Of a DNA stretch of 64,000 nucleotides, positions 1-9,576 are shown piece after piece. The stretch is from Rhizobium grahamii. GTDB taxonomy: Bacteria; Pseudomonadota; Alphaproteobacteria; Rhizobiales; Rhizobiaceae. Within the stretch, counting starts at the first letter, position 1, and each line of letters begins with the position of its first letter. The translations under genes were made by a program, and so were the position numbers. The stretch spans positions 434,001 to 498,000 of the forward strand of contig NZ_CP043499.1 in NCBI RefSeq assembly GCF_009498215.1, given 5' to 3'. The notes beneath the pieces were generated by a model that worked only from the letters and a program-made list of their open reading frames with translations, was not told the DNA's origin and did not search any database.

Positions 1-1
1 G

Positions 2-994
2 ATCGAATACGGCAAGGTCGATACCGTCGGCCTCTGCCACGGCGTGCAGCATGGCGCCGAACAGATCGCCGAGGTACTCGGCGCGAAGTCGCCGTCCGAA
101 CTCGACTACATCTGCTCGGGCATCAACCACCAGACCTGGTTCGTCGATCTCAAGCTCAACGGTCGCAAGATCGGCAAGGACGAACTGGTTGCCGCCTTCG
201 AAGCGCATCCCGTCTTCTCGCAGCAGGAAAAGCTGCGCATCGACGTCCTGAAGCGCTTCGGTGTCTATTCGACGGAGAGCAACGGCCACCTGTCGGAATA
301 CCTTCCCTGGTATCGCAAGCGGCCGGACGAGATCACCAAGTGGATCGACATGTCCGACTGGATCCATGGCGAAACCGGCGGTTACCTGCGCCACTCCACC
401 GAAACCCGCAACTGGTTCGAAACCGAATTCCCACAGTTCCTGGAGTCGGCGTCGAAGCCGCTCGATCGGTCCAAGCGTTCGAACGAGCATGCGAGCCATA
501 TTCTGGAGGCGTTGGAAACAGGGCGTGTCTATCGCGGCCACTTCAACGTCAAGAACAATGGCGTCATCACCAACCTGCCGGCTGATGCGATCATCGAATC
601 GCCCGGCTTCGTTGACCGCTTCGGCATCAACATGGTCTCCGGCGTCACGATCCCGGAAGCCTGCGCTGCAACCTGCATGGCGTCCATCAACGTCCAGCGC
701 ATGTCGGTCCATGCCGCCGTCAGCGGCGATATCGACCTCCTGAAGCTTGCCGTGCTGCACGACCCGCTGGTCGGTGCCGTCGCAACACCGGAAGAGGTCT
801 GGCAGATGGTCGACGAGATGGTTGTCGCCCAGGCTCGCTGGCTGCCGCAATATGCTGATGCTGTTCCGGCTGCGAAGGAGCGCCTGACGAAATCGACGGT
901 CAAGACCCGTGAATGGACAGGCGCTGCGCGCCGCAACGTTCGGTCGATCGAAGAACTTCGTGCCGAGAAGGCGGCGCTCAAGCAGGCCGTCTGA
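2..994 (+). CDS. agaL1: Alpha-galactosidase, GH4 family (5'-truncated)
   Basis: The reading frame is already open at the left edge, so the N-terminus with the NAD-binding part lies outside the window. The visible part has the GH4 metal site: Cys in GLCHGVQ and His in the following GINHQTW. GH4 enzymes cleave glycosides by an NAD- and Mn-dependent redox mechanism in the cytoplasm. It precedes an agpA-like binding protein gene by about 120 bp, in the order of the S. meliloti aga-agp locus, which supports alpha-galactoside (melibiose, raffinose) hydrolysis. It is clearly related to the intact GH4 gene at 7159-8529. Substrate is inferred from synteny; other GH4 specificities remain possible. Confidence 0.85.
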   Translation: MEYGKVDTVGLCHGVQHGAEQIAEVLGAKSPSELDYICSGINHQTWFVDLKLNGRKIGKDELVAAFEAHPVFSQQEKLRIDVLKRFGVYSTESNGHLSEYLPWYRKRPDEITKWIDMSDWIHGETGGYLRHSTETRNWFETEFPQFLESASKPLDRSKRSNEHASHILEALETGRVYRGHFNVKNNGVITNLPADAIIESPGFVDRFGINMVSGVTIPEACAATCMASINVQRMSVHAAVSGDIDLLKLAVLHDPLVGAVATPEEVWQMVDEMVVAQARWLPQYADAVPAAKERLTKSTVKTREWTGAARRNVRSIEELRAEKAALKQAV

Positions 995-1116
995 GTTTCC
1001 CGGAGGACGGGTGGCGATGGGGCTCCGGGAGGGACCCCATCGCCGCAAGCCCGTTTCCGGATCGTTTGAGGAGAACCGGGGTCGCCGCAAGCGCCTCGAA
1101 ACAAGAGGGAGAGACG

Positions 1117-3204
1117 ATGAGAAATTACCGCAACCTTGGCATTCTTGCCGGACTGGCGCTGAGCGTCTCGGTCTCGGCTTTGAGCGCCTATGCTTCCGAG
1201 CCGACGGTACCGCCCGTTGCGCCGCCGTTCCCGGCGGAAGGCAAGATCAAATACGTTTCGAGAGACTCGATCGAAGAGTTCAAGGCGCTGCCTTCGTATA
1301 ACGAACCGGACTGGGTGAAGAAGAACTTCGTCGACACCGGCAAGCTGCCTCCCGTCAAGGATCGCCTGCCCAAGGAACCGCTCGTCTTCAAGACCGACAA
1401 CATGGTCGACGGCGTCGGCGTCTACGGGGACACCCTGCGCCATGTTATCGGCGGCCGGCCGGAAGGCTGGAACTATGGCGCCGGCCAGACGCAGGGCTGG
1501 GGCGGCATCGATATCGGTCTCTCCGAATGCCTGACGCGTACGGCACCGCTCTTCCAGGTCGAAGCCAAGGATACCGAACCGCTTCCGAACCTCGCCAAGA
1601 GCTGGGAATGGTCTGCTGATGGCCACAAGCTGACCATGCACCTCGTCGAAGGCGCAAAGTGGTCGGATGGCGTCGCCTTCAACGCTGACGACATCATGTT
1701 CTACTGGGAAGATGAAGTCATCGACCCGAACGTCTCGCCGCTCGGTGGTGGCGCATCGCCGGAAGCCTTCGGCGAGGGCACGACGCTGAAGAAGATCGAC
1801 GACTACACCGTCGAATGGACGTTCAAGGACGCTTTCCCGAAGCAGTACCTCTACACGATGTCCTATCCGAGCTTCTGCCCGGGTCCGTCGCACATCCTGA
1901 AGCCACAGCATCCGAAGTATTCGAAGAACACCTACGACCAGTTCAAGAATGCTTTCCCGCCGGAATTCATGAACATGCCGGTCATGGGCGCCTGGGTGCC
2001 GGTCGAATATCGTCCTGACGACATCATCGTCATGCGCCGCAACCCCTACTACTGGAAGGTCGATGAGAAGGGCAACCAGCTGCCTTACCTCAACGAACTG
2101 CACTACAAGCTCTCCACCTGGGCTGACCGAGACGTGCAGGCCGTTGCCGGTTCCGGCGACATTTCCAACCTGGAGCAGCCTGAAAACTTCGTGGCGTCAC
2201 TGAAGCGCGCTGCCGAGAAGACCGCACCGGCACGCCTTGCCTTCGGCCCGCGCCTGATCGGTTACAACCTGCGTATGAACCTCTCGGCCAACGGCTGGGG
2301 CGATCCTGATGCACGTGGCCAGGCTGTTCGCGAACTGAACCGCAATGAGGACTTCCGCAAGGCGGTCACCATGGGTCTGGACCGCAAGGCGATCGGCGAC
2401 TCGCTGGTCAAGGGTCCGTTCACCGCGATCTATCCGGGTGGCCTGTCGTCGGGCACGAGCTTCTACGACCGCAACTCGGTGGTCTATTACCCGTTCGACC
2501 TGAAGGGCGCCAAGGCATTGCTCGCCAAGGCCGGCCTCAAGGATACCGATGGCGACGGCTTCGTGAACTTCCCCGCCGGCACCGAAGGCGGCAAGAACGT
2601 CGAAATCGTGCTTCTGGTCAACAACGCCTACGCCACCGACAAGAGCCTTGCAGAAGGCGTCATCGGGCAGATGGAAAAGCTCGGCATCAAGGTCATCCTC
2701 AATGCATTGGATGGTCCGAAGCGTGATGACGCCCACTATGCGGGTCGTTTCGACTGGCTGATCCAGCGCAGCTCACCGGAGCTTGCTTCCGTCGTGCAGA
2801 ACACCGAACAGCTTGCGCCTGTCGGTCCCCGCACGAGCTGGCAGCACCGCGCCGGCAAGGACGGCAAGCTTGACCTGATGCCCTATGAAGAAAAGCTGGT
2901 CGACATCGTAACCAAGTTCCAGACCAGCCAGGACAACAACGAGCGCGTCGACCTGATGAAGCAGTATCAGAAGGTCGCGACCGAGAATGTCGATACGGTC
3001 GGCCTCACGGAGTATCCGGGTGCGCTGATCATCAACAAGCGCTTCTCGAACGTGCCGGCTGGAACTCCGATCTTCATGTTCAACTGGGCTGAAGACTCCG
3101 TCATCCGCGAACGTCTGTGGGTGGCTGCTGACAAGCAGGGCAAGTACGAGCTGTTCCCTGAGCAGCTGCCCGGCAAGCCTGGCGACAAGGGTCCGATCAA
3201 CTAA
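1117..3204 (+). CDS. agpA: Alpha-galactoside ABC transporter, periplasmic binding protein (family 5)
   Basis: A 695-residue SBP family 5 protein (oligopeptide-binding type). It starts at an ATG preceded by GAGGGAGAG and has a clear signal peptide (MRNYRNLG, hydrophobic stretch, cleavage near AYA-SE). The open frame extends upstream of 1117, but without signal sequence or ribosome site. AgpA of S. meliloti is similarly long and is needed for melibiose and raffinose growth. The two family-5-type permease genes and a double ATPase follow in the same direction, so this is the capture component of that importer. Ligand assignment rests on the flanking GH4 genes and synteny. Confidence 0.88.
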   Translation: MRNYRNLGILAGLALSVSVSALSAYASEPTVPPVAPPFPAEGKIKYVSRDSIEEFKALPSYNEPDWVKKNFVDTGKLPPVKDRLPKEPLVFKTDNMVDGVGVYGDTLRHVIGGRPEGWNYGAGQTQGWGGIDIGLSECLTRTAPLFQVEAKDTEPLPNLAKSWEWSADGHKLTMHLVEGAKWSDGVAFNADDIMFYWEDEVIDPNVSPLGGGASPEAFGEGTTLKKIDDYTVEWTFKDAFPKQYLYTMSYPSFCPGPSHILKPQHPKYSKNTYDQFKNAFPPEFMNMPVMGAWVPVEYRPDDIIVMRRNPYYWKVDEKGNQLPYLNELHYKLSTWADRDVQAVAGSGDISNLEQPENFVASLKRAAEKTAPARLAFGPRLIGYNLRMNLSANGWGDPDARGQAVRELNRNEDFRKAVTMGLDRKAIGDSLVKGPFTAIYPGGLSSGTSFYDRNSVVYYPFDLKGAKALLAKAGLKDTDGDGFVNFPAGTEGGKNVEIVLLVNNAYATDKSLAEGVIGQMEKLGIKVILNALDGPKRDDAHYAGRFDWLIQRSSPELASVVQNTEQLAPVGPRTSWQHRAGKDGKLDLMPYEEKLVDIVTKFQTSQDNNERVDLMKQYQKVATENVDTVGLTEYPGALIINKRFSNVPAGTPIFMFNWAEDSVIRERLWVAADKQGKYELFPEQLPGKPGDKGPIN

Positions 3205-3228
3205 GCGTTCTCCTCCCAACGAAAGATA

Positions 3229-3253
3229 CCGGTCGCGTGTGATGCGCGGCCGG
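3229..3253 (+). promoter_or_regulatory. Intergenic hairpin between agpA and agpB
   Basis: CCGGTCGCG (3229-3237) can pair with CGCGGCCGG (3245-3253), nine pairs with one G-U, leaving a 7-nt loop. There is no T run, so it is better read as a 3' mRNA-stabilising hairpin or partial terminator that keeps agpA mRNA above permease mRNA. The role is inferred. Confidence 0.45.
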
Positions 3254-3316
3254 CCAAGATCAACTAGCCAGCCGCATAGAGACAGCGACTGGCCGCAATG
3301 AGAAGCGAACCGTCAG

Positions 3317-4324
3317 ATGTTCCGATTCCTGCTCGTGCGCATAGCCTCCGCGATTCCGGTGCTGATCATCCTCAGCATCGTGACCTTCGCGATCATCCAG
3401 GCGCCGCCCGGCGACTATGCCGATTACATCCGTTCGCAGCTGATCAATCAGAGTGGAGCCTCCTTCGCGGCCGCCGATGCGCAGGCCCAGGCCTATCGCG
3501 TCGCCCACGGGCTCGACCAACCGATGGTCATCCAGTATTTCAACTGGATCAAAGGGATCGTGACGCAGGGCGATTTCGGCTACAGCATGTTCTACAATAA
3601 GCCGGTGGCCGACGTGGTCGCTGAGCGCCTGCCGCGCACCCTTGCACTGGCGTTGGTCTGCCACATCCTGGCATCCGTGCTCGGCATCACCTTCGGCGTC
3701 TGGGCCGCGACCCGCCAGTATTCCTGGATCGACAGCCTGCTTTCCGGCATTTCTTTCCTCGGCATGACGGTGCCGCGCTTCCTGATGGCGCTGATCATCG
3801 TCTATCTCATGGTATTCCAGTTCAACGTCGCGGAAATCGGTAGCTTCTTCTCGCCGCAATACGGCGGCGCGCCGTGGTCCTGGGCGAAATTTGTCGATCT
3901 CGTCCACCATGTCTGGCCGGTCGTCGCCATCGCCACCTTCGGCGGGCTCGCCTACAACATGCGTGTCATGCGCGGCAATCTGCTTGATACGCTGAACGCC
4001 CAGTACGTCGAGACGGCGAGGGCGAAGGGCCTTTCCGGCGGTGCGGTCGTCATGCGCCATGCGGTGCCAAACGCACTGCATCCACTCGTCATGTATCAGG
4101 GCGTCGTGCTCCCCTACATGCTGACCGGCGAGATCGAGACCGCGATCATCTTCTCCCTCCCAACCGTTGGGCCCGCAATCGTCGGCTCCATGGCGATCGG
4201 CGACGTCTACGTGACGGCCACCTTCATGATGGTGCTGTCCGCCACGCTCATCGTCGGCAACATCATCGCCGACATGCTGCTTGCGATGCTGGACCCTCGC
4301 GTCCGTACGTACGGAGGAGCCTGA
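3317..4324 (+). CDS. agpB: Alpha-galactoside ABC transporter permease (DppB type)
   Basis: A 335-residue inner-membrane permease of the DppB/OppB family. The N-terminus (MFRFLLVRIASAIPVLIILS) is the typical first helix, followed by a periplasmic segment and a five-helix core. The coupling motif region (ETARAKGLSGGAVVMRHAVPNALHPLV) is seen near residues 230-260. It ends 1 bp before the next permease start, so the two are translationally close. It forms the membrane channel with the product at 4326 and works with the ATPase at 5470. No strong ribosome site precedes the ATG. Confidence 0.88.
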   Translation: MFRFLLVRIASAIPVLIILSIVTFAIIQAPPGDYADYIRSQLINQSGASFAAADAQAQAYRVAHGLDQPMVIQYFNWIKGIVTQGDFGYSMFYNKPVADVVAERLPRTLALALVCHILASVLGITFGVWAATRQYSWIDSLLSGISFLGMTVPRFLMALIIVYLMVFQFNVAEIGSFFSPQYGGAPWSWAKFVDLVHHVWPVVAIATFGGLAYNMRVMRGNLLDTLNAQYVETARAKGLSGGAVVMRHAVPNALHPLVMYQGVVLPYMLTGEIETAIIFSLPTVGPAIVGSMAIGDVYVTATFMMVLSATLIVGNIIADMLLAMLDPRVRTYGGA

Positions 4325-4325
4325 T

Positions 4326-5459
4326 ATGCTCGCATTCGATTCCGCTCCCCCGCCGCCGCACGAGGAAACCGTCAAGTCGGTGCCGCATGGCAATGAAAGC
4401 TACATGGCGCTGGTCTGGCGCCGCCTGAGACGCTCGTGGACCGGGACTATCGGCCTCGTGCTGGTTGCCATGCTCCTGATAATGGCGATCTTCGCGGAGT
4501 TTTTCGCGCCGATGGATCCGAAGGCGACGGATGTCGGCTTTGCCCCACCGCAGATGATGAGCTTCCACGATAAGGACGGCAATTTCGTCTTTCAGCCACG
4601 CGTCTATGGCTTGACCGAGTCGGAAGAACTCGACCCGGTGACCTTCCAGCCGATCGTCGGCCCGGACTATGATAATCCGAACCTCCTCGGCTTCTTCGTG
4701 AGCGGGGCTGAATACAAGCTCCTCGGTCTCATTCCGACAGACCGGCACTTCTTCGGTTCGACTACGGGGCAGCCGGTGCATTTCCTCGGCACTGACAAGT
4801 TCGGCCGGGACGTGCTGTCGCGCGCCATCGTCGGCTCGCGGATTTCGCTGACGATTGCGCTTACCGTCGTCTTCATCGTCACCGTGATCGGAACTACGGT
4901 CGGCATGGTGTCGGGATATTTTGGCGGCGCCTTCGACACCTGGGTACAGCGCTTCGTCGAAGTGGTGCTCGCCTTCCCGCAACTGCCGCTTTATCTGGCG
5001 CTAACGTCGCTTATCCCGGTGACGGCACCGACCAATGTCTTCCTCGGCTTCGTCATCATCGTCATGTCGGCACTCGGCTGGGCTCAGATGTCGCGCGAAG
5101 TCCGCGGCAAGACACTGGCACTCGCGCGCATCGATTATGTCCGGGCTGCCATGGCTGTCGGCGCCACCGACCGACGGATCATCTTCCAGCACATCTTCCC
5201 GAACGTGATGAGCCACGTGATCGTCGCCGTCACGCTGCATATCCCGAGCGTGGTGCTGTTGGAATCCTTCCTCGGCTTCCTCGGCTTTGCCGTGAAGCCA
5301 CCGCTGATTTCCTGGGGTCTGATGCTTCAGGATACCGCAAACTACTCCGTTATCGGCACCTATCCCTGGATTCTGGCGCCCGTCGGCTTCGTGCTGATCA
5401 CCGTCTTCGCGTTCAACGCGCTGGGTGACGGTCTGCGCGATGCAGTCGATCCTTATTGA
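4326..5459 (+). CDS. agpC: Alpha-galactoside ABC transporter permease (DppC type)
   Basis: A 377-residue DppC/OppC-type permease. The ATG at 4326 was chosen because it follows an AGGAGC ribosome site at the end of agpB; the frame extends a little further up inside agpB. It carries the short cytoplasmic N-terminus, a first helix (TIGLVLVAMLLIMAIFAEFF), a periplasmic insert of about 100 residues and the conserved GTDKFGRDVLSR motif before the core helices. The long insert is larger than in peptide permeases and suits the large AgpA-type binding protein. It pairs with AgpB. Confidence 0.88.
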   Translation: MLAFDSAPPPPHEETVKSVPHGNESYMALVWRRLRRSWTGTIGLVLVAMLLIMAIFAEFFAPMDPKATDVGFAPPQMMSFHDKDGNFVFQPRVYGLTESEELDPVTFQPIVGPDYDNPNLLGFFVSGAEYKLLGLIPTDRHFFGSTTGQPVHFLGTDKFGRDVLSRAIVGSRISLTIALTVVFIVTVIGTTVGMVSGYFGGAFDTWVQRFVEVVLAFPQLPLYLALTSLIPVTAPTNVFLGFVIIVMSALGWAQMSREVRGKTLALARIDYVRAAMAVGATDRRIIFQHIFPNVMSHVIVAVTLHIPSVVLLESFLGFLGFAVKPPLISWGLMLQDTANYSVIGTYPWILAPVGFVLITVFAFNALGDGLRDAVDPY

Positions 5460-5469
5460 GGTGACCAAG

Positions 5470-7137
5470 ATGGCTCTTGCACTCGTCAACTCTTTCGCCC
5501 CGCCGGTGCGCCTCGATCATGAGGGACGGTCGGAAAGTCCTGTCATCGATGCGCGCAACGTCGCGGTCAACTTCAAGGTCGAGCACGGCACTGTCGAGGC
5601 TGTGAAGGACATCTCCTTCCAGCTCTATCGCGGAGAAACGATCGCGATCGTCGGCGAATCCGGTTCCGGAAAGTCGGTCACCGCACGCACCGTGATGGGC
5701 CTGCTGTCCAAGCGTGCGGTGGTTTCACCGAAATCCACTGTGACCTACGACGGCGCCAATATCCTGAAATTCTCCGAGCGCGACCGTCGCAAGCTTCGCG
5801 GCGACCGCATCTCGATGATCTTCCAGGAACCGATGAGCTCGCTCAATCCGATCTATACGATCGGCAGCCAGATCGTCGAGGCGATCCGCGTGCATCGCAA
5901 GGTGAGCAAGAAGCAGGCGGAAGCCCGGGCGCTCGAGCTCCTGCAGCACGTCCAGATTCCAGATCCCGAAGCCCGGCTCAGACAATATCCGCATCAGCTC
6001 TCCGGGGGGCAGCGCCAGCGCGTGATGATCGCCATGGCGCTCGCCAACGATCCCGATGTGCTGATCGCCGACGAACCGACGACCGCCCTCGACGTGACGG
6101 TGCAGGCGCAGATCCTGAACCTCATCCGCAACCTGCAGAAGGAATTGCGGATGGCGGTGATCTTGATCACCCACGACCTGACGGTCGTGCGCCAGTTCTC
6201 CGACTACGTCTACGTCATGCAGCATGGCGAGATGCGCGAGCACAACACCACAGAGGCCCTCTTTGCCAATCCGCAGCACTCCTACACCAAGCACCTGCTG
6301 GGTTCGGAACCACGTGGTCAGGCCAATCCGCTGCCTGAGGGCTCGGACGTCATCCTCGATGCCAAGGACGTGCGTGTCTCGTTCATGATGCGCCATGGCG
6401 GGTTCTTCAAGCCGGAACTGAAGGAGCTCATCGCCGTCAACCGGTTGAACCTGACGCTCCGGCGGCATGAAACACTTGGCCTCGTCGGCGAATCCGGATC
6501 CGGCAAGACGACCTTCGGCCAGGCGCTTGTCCGGCTGAACGAGCCTGATAGCGGCGAGATCTATTTCGACGGCCAGCCGATCCACGGAAAATCGCGTGCG
6601 GAAATGCGGCCGCTGCGCTCACGCATGCAGATCGTGTTCCAGGATCCGTTCTCATCGCTCAACCCGCGCATGACCATCGGCCAGATCATCGAGGAAGGGC
6701 TCGTCGTCAACAAGCTCGGAGCGACCAAGGCAGAGCGGCTCGACCGCGTCCGCGAGGCGCTGATCGCGGCAGGCATGCCCGGCAATATTCTCTCGCGTTT
6801 TCCGCACGAGTTCTCCGGTGGCCAACGCCAGCGTATCGCCATTGCCCGTGCCATCGCGCTCGAGCCGGAATTCATCCTGCTCGACGAGCCGACGTCGGCG
6901 CTTGACCTTTCGGTCCAGGCCCAGATCATCGAACTGCTGCGCAAGCTGCAGGACGAGCGGGGTCTCAGCTATCTCTTCATTTCGCACGATCTCAAGGTCG
7001 TGCGTGCCCTCTGCCACCGGGTGATTGTCATGCAGCATGGCAAGATCATGGAAGAGGGACCCGTCAACGAAGTTCTCACCAATCCCAAGACCGCCTACAC
7101 GGAACGGCTCGTCAAAGCCGCTTTCGAGGTAGCCTGA
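5470..7137 (+). CDS. agpD: Alpha-galactoside ABC transporter, fused double ATPase
   Basis: A 555-residue protein with two complete ABC ATPase cassettes, a DppD-DppF fusion. The first Walker A (GESGSGKS) is at about 62-69, with LSGGQRQR near 177 and ADEPT near 200. The second Walker A (GESGSGKT) is near 340, followed by FSGGQRQR and LDEPTSALD. The start at 5470 follows GAGGTGACC at a good distance; GTG at 5461 is a possible alternative. It powers the AgpBC channel. The gene lies 10 bp after agpC and 21 bp before agaL2, consistent with one operon. Confidence 0.9.
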   Translation: MALALVNSFAPPVRLDHEGRSESPVIDARNVAVNFKVEHGTVEAVKDISFQLYRGETIAIVGESGSGKSVTARTVMGLLSKRAVVSPKSTVTYDGANILKFSERDRRKLRGDRISMIFQEPMSSLNPIYTIGSQIVEAIRVHRKVSKKQAEARALELLQHVQIPDPEARLRQYPHQLSGGQRQRVMIAMALANDPDVLIADEPTTALDVTVQAQILNLIRNLQKELRMAVILITHDLTVVRQFSDYVYVMQHGEMREHNTTEALFANPQHSYTKHLLGSEPRGQANPLPEGSDVILDAKDVRVSFMMRHGGFFKPELKELIAVNRLNLTLRRHETLGLVGESGSGKTTFGQALVRLNEPDSGEIYFDGQPIHGKSRAEMRPLRSRMQIVFQDPFSSLNPRMTIGQIIEEGLVVNKLGATKAERLDRVREALIAAGMPGNILSRFPHEFSGGQRQRIAIARAIALEPEFILLDEPTSALDLSVQAQIIELLRKLQDERGLSYLFISHDLKVVRALCHRVIVMQHGKIMEEGPVNEVLTNPKTAYTERLVKAAFEVA

Positions 7138-7158
7138 TTGCACATGCCGGAGGTTATA

Positions 7159-8529
7159 ATGGCAAGAAATCCCAAGATCACGTTCATCGGTGCTGGTTCC
7201 ACCGTCTTCATGAAGAACATCATCGGCGACGTGCTGCAGCGCCCGGCGCTGTCGGGCGCGACCATCGCCCTGATGGATATCAACCCGCAGCGGCTTGAAG
7301 AAAGCGCCATCGTCGTCAACAAGCTGATCTCGACACTTGGCGTCAAGGCGAAGGCCGAGACCTATTCGGACCAGCGCAAGGCACTCACCGGCGCCGATTT
7401 CGTCGTCGTCGCCTTCCAGATCGGCGGCTACGAGCCCTGCACGGTAACCGACTTCGAGATTCCGAAGAAGTTCGGCCTGCGTCAGACGATCGCCGACACG
7501 CTCGGCGTCGGCGGCATCATGCGCGGCCTGCGCACCGTCCCGCACCTGTGGAAGATCTGCGAAGACATGCTCGCGGTCTGCCCCGAGGCGATCATGCTGC
7601 AATACGTCAACCCGATGGCGATCAACACCTGGGCGATCTCGGAAAAATACCCGACGATCAAGCAGGTTGGTCTTTGCCACTCGGTGCAGGGCACCGCGAT
7701 GGAACTGGCGCACGACCTCGACATCCCCTACGAGGAAATCCGCTACCGCTCGGCTGGCATCAACCACATGGCCTTCTACCTGAAGTTCGAGCATCGTCAG
7801 GCCGACGGTTCCTACAAGAACCTCTATCCGGATCTCGTGCGCGCCTACCGTGAAGGCCGCGCTCCGAAGCCGGGCTGGAACCCGCGCTGCCCGAACAAGG
7901 TGCGCTACGAGATGCTGACGCGCCTCGGCTACTTCGTCACCGAGAGCTCCGAGCACTTCGCCGAGTACACCCCCTATTTCATCAAGGAAGGCCGCGAGGA
8001 CCTGATCGAGAAGTTCGGGATCCCGCTCGACGAATACCCGAAGCGCTGCATCGAGCAGATCGCCCGCTGGAAGGGGCAGGCGGAAGCTTACAAGTCGGCT
8101 GACAAGATCGAAGTTGCGCAGTCGAAGGAATACGCTTCCTCGATCATCAACTCCGTTTGGACGGGCGAACCCTCCGTCATCTACGGCAACGTCCGCAACA
8201 ATGGCTGCATCACCTCGCTGCCTGACAATTGCGCGGCCGAGGTTCCCTGCCTGGTGGATGCGTCAGGCATCCAGCCGACCTTCATCGGCGACCTGCCGCC
8301 ACAGCTGACGGCGCTGATCCGCACCAACATCAACGTGCAGGAACTGACGGTTCAGGCGCTGATGACGGAAAATCGCGAGCACATCTACCACGCTGCGATG
8401 ATGGACCCGCATACGGCCGCCGAACTCGATCTCGACCAGATCTGGGCGATGACGGACGAACTGCTGGCCGCGCACGGCGACTGGCTGCCGGCATGGGCCC
8501 GCACTAACCACAAGGTTCAGGCCGCCTGA
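7159..8529 (+). CDS. agaL2: Alpha-galactosidase, GH4 family
   Basis: A complete 456-residue GH4 hydrolase. The NAD-binding GAGSTVF motif is at about 11-17, the metal ligands are Cys173 (GLCHSVQG) and His203 (AGINHMAF), and the NPMAINTWA segment lies between. Those numbers nearly match the known GH4 Cys/His pair of alpha-glucosidase AglA. The ATG at 7159 follows CCGGAGG; the TTG at 7138 immediately after agpD is less likely. As last gene of the aga-agp operon it would hydrolyse imported melibiose or raffinose to galactose. GLCHSVQ is typical of the alpha-galactosidase/galacturonidase branch, so galacturonide activity cannot be excluded. Confidence 0.88.
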   Translation: MARNPKITFIGAGSTVFMKNIIGDVLQRPALSGATIALMDINPQRLEESAIVVNKLISTLGVKAKAETYSDQRKALTGADFVVVAFQIGGYEPCTVTDFEIPKKFGLRQTIADTLGVGGIMRGLRTVPHLWKICEDMLAVCPEAIMLQYVNPMAINTWAISEKYPTIKQVGLCHSVQGTAMELAHDLDIPYEEIRYRSAGINHMAFYLKFEHRQADGSYKNLYPDLVRAYREGRAPKPGWNPRCPNKVRYEMLTRLGYFVTESSEHFAEYTPYFIKEGREDLIEKFGIPLDEYPKRCIEQIARWKGQAEAYKSADKIEVAQSKEYASSIINSVWTGEPSVIYGNVRNNGCITSLPDNCAAEVPCLVDASGIQPTFIGDLPPQLTALIRTNINVQELTVQALMTENREHIYHAAMMDPHTAAELDLDQIWAMTDELLAAHGDWLPAWARTNHKVQAA

Positions 8530-8560
8530 CCAACTCTCTCCCGGTCACGGCCCAATAGAA

Positions 8561-8589
8561 GTCCCGCGGCATTGCCGCGGGACTTTTTT
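8561..8589 (+). terminator. Rho-independent terminator of the aga-agp operon
   Basis: GTCCCGCGGC (8561-8570), loop ATT, GCCGCGGGAC (8574-8583), then six T (8584-8589). The ten-pair stem is perfect. It lies between convergent agaL2 and the DMT exporter gene. Confidence 0.92.
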
Positions 8590-8606
8590 GTCAGCGAGAG
8601 CAGAGG

Positions 8607-9470
8607 CTAGCGGGCAAACTTTCGGGCACCTGCGACGCAGACGATAACAGCGACCGTCACAGCGAACATCGAAACGCTTACCCTCTCGTGCAGCAGTGTG
8701 GCGGCGAGCGCCAGACCAAGAAACGGCTGCAGGAGCTGCAATTGCCCGACGGCCGCAATCCCCCCTTGCGCAAGCCCACGATACCAGAAGACGAAGCCGA
8801 TCAGCATGCTGAAGAGAGAGACATAGGCAAGGCCGGCAAAAGCGGAGGGACCAATGTCGGAGAAGCTTGCCGGCATCGTCCCGGCCGCGATGACAAGCAT
8901 CAATGGCAGCGCAAGGACAAGTGCCCAACAAATGACCTGCCAGCCTCCGAGCACACGCGACAGGCGCGCGCCTTCGGCATAGCCGAGCCCGCAGACGACG
9001 ATGGCGGCCAACATCAAGGCATCGCCGACAAACGACGCAGCAATGCCTTGCCATAGTGCAAAGCCAACGACCAGCGCGCTGCCAACGCCGGAAAACAGCC
9101 AGAACATTGGTTTCGGGCGCTCTCCGCCACGGATAACCCCAAATATCGCCGTTGCAAGCGGCAGCAAGCCGATGAAGACAATGGAATGCGCGGAGGTGAC
9201 ATGCTGCAGGGCAAGTGCCGTCAGCAGTGGGAAGCCGACAACGACGCCGAGTGAAACCACTATCAGCGGAACAATATCACGTCGGCTCGGACGGCTTTCG
9301 CGAAACAGGGCAAGCAGCGCAAGGCCAAGCATTCCTGCGATGGCGGCACGCGCCGCCGTGAGAAACACCGGATCGAACTGCATCACCGCCACTCGCGTCG
9401 CCGGCAGCGATCCGCTGAAAATTACCACGCCCACAAAACCGTTGAGCCATCCCGACAGTGTCCGGTCCAT
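8607..9470 (-). CDS. DMT-superfamily (EamA) transporter
   Basis: A 287-residue integral membrane protein with about ten predicted helices and two EamA repeats. It starts at an ATG preceded by GGAGTGAAAG. EamA proteins usually export amino acids or other small metabolites through the inner membrane; the substrate cannot be read from the sequence. It is divergent, with about 105 bp between, from a MocR/GntR-aminotransferase regulator, a common pairing in which the regulator controls the exporter. Confidence 0.85.
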   Translation of the reverse strand: MDRTLSGWLNGFVGVVIFSGSLPATRVAVMQFDPVFLTAARAAIAGMLGLALLALFRESRPSRRDIVPLIVVSLGVVVGFPLLTALALQHVTSAHSIVFIGLLPLATAIFGVIRGGERPKPMFWLFSGVGSALVVGFALWQGIAASFVGDALMLAAIVVCGLGYAEGARLSRVLGGWQVICWALVLALPLMLVIAAGTMPASFSDIGPSAFAGLAYVSLFSMLIGFVFWYRGLAQGGIAAVGQLQLLQPFLGLALAATLLHERVSVSMFAVTVAVIVCVAGARKFAR

Positions 9471-9576
9471 CTTTCACTCCATTATTGCAGCGGTGTTATC
9501 GAACAAAGCCGATGGTGTCGCCAGCAACGGAATGGTACGCTTTCGTAAAATTGTTATGGTTCGGAAGGCAATACAG

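Noticed and set aside
529..2103. Long minus-strand open frame opposite agaL1 and agpA
   Set aside because: It is a shadow of GC-rich codon bias in the plus-strand genes, with no family pattern and no ribosome site.
9001..9576. N-terminal extension of the MocR gene back to 9001
   Set aside because: It lies over the divergent EamA gene and is a reverse-frame shadow; the HTH domain begins shortly after 9577.
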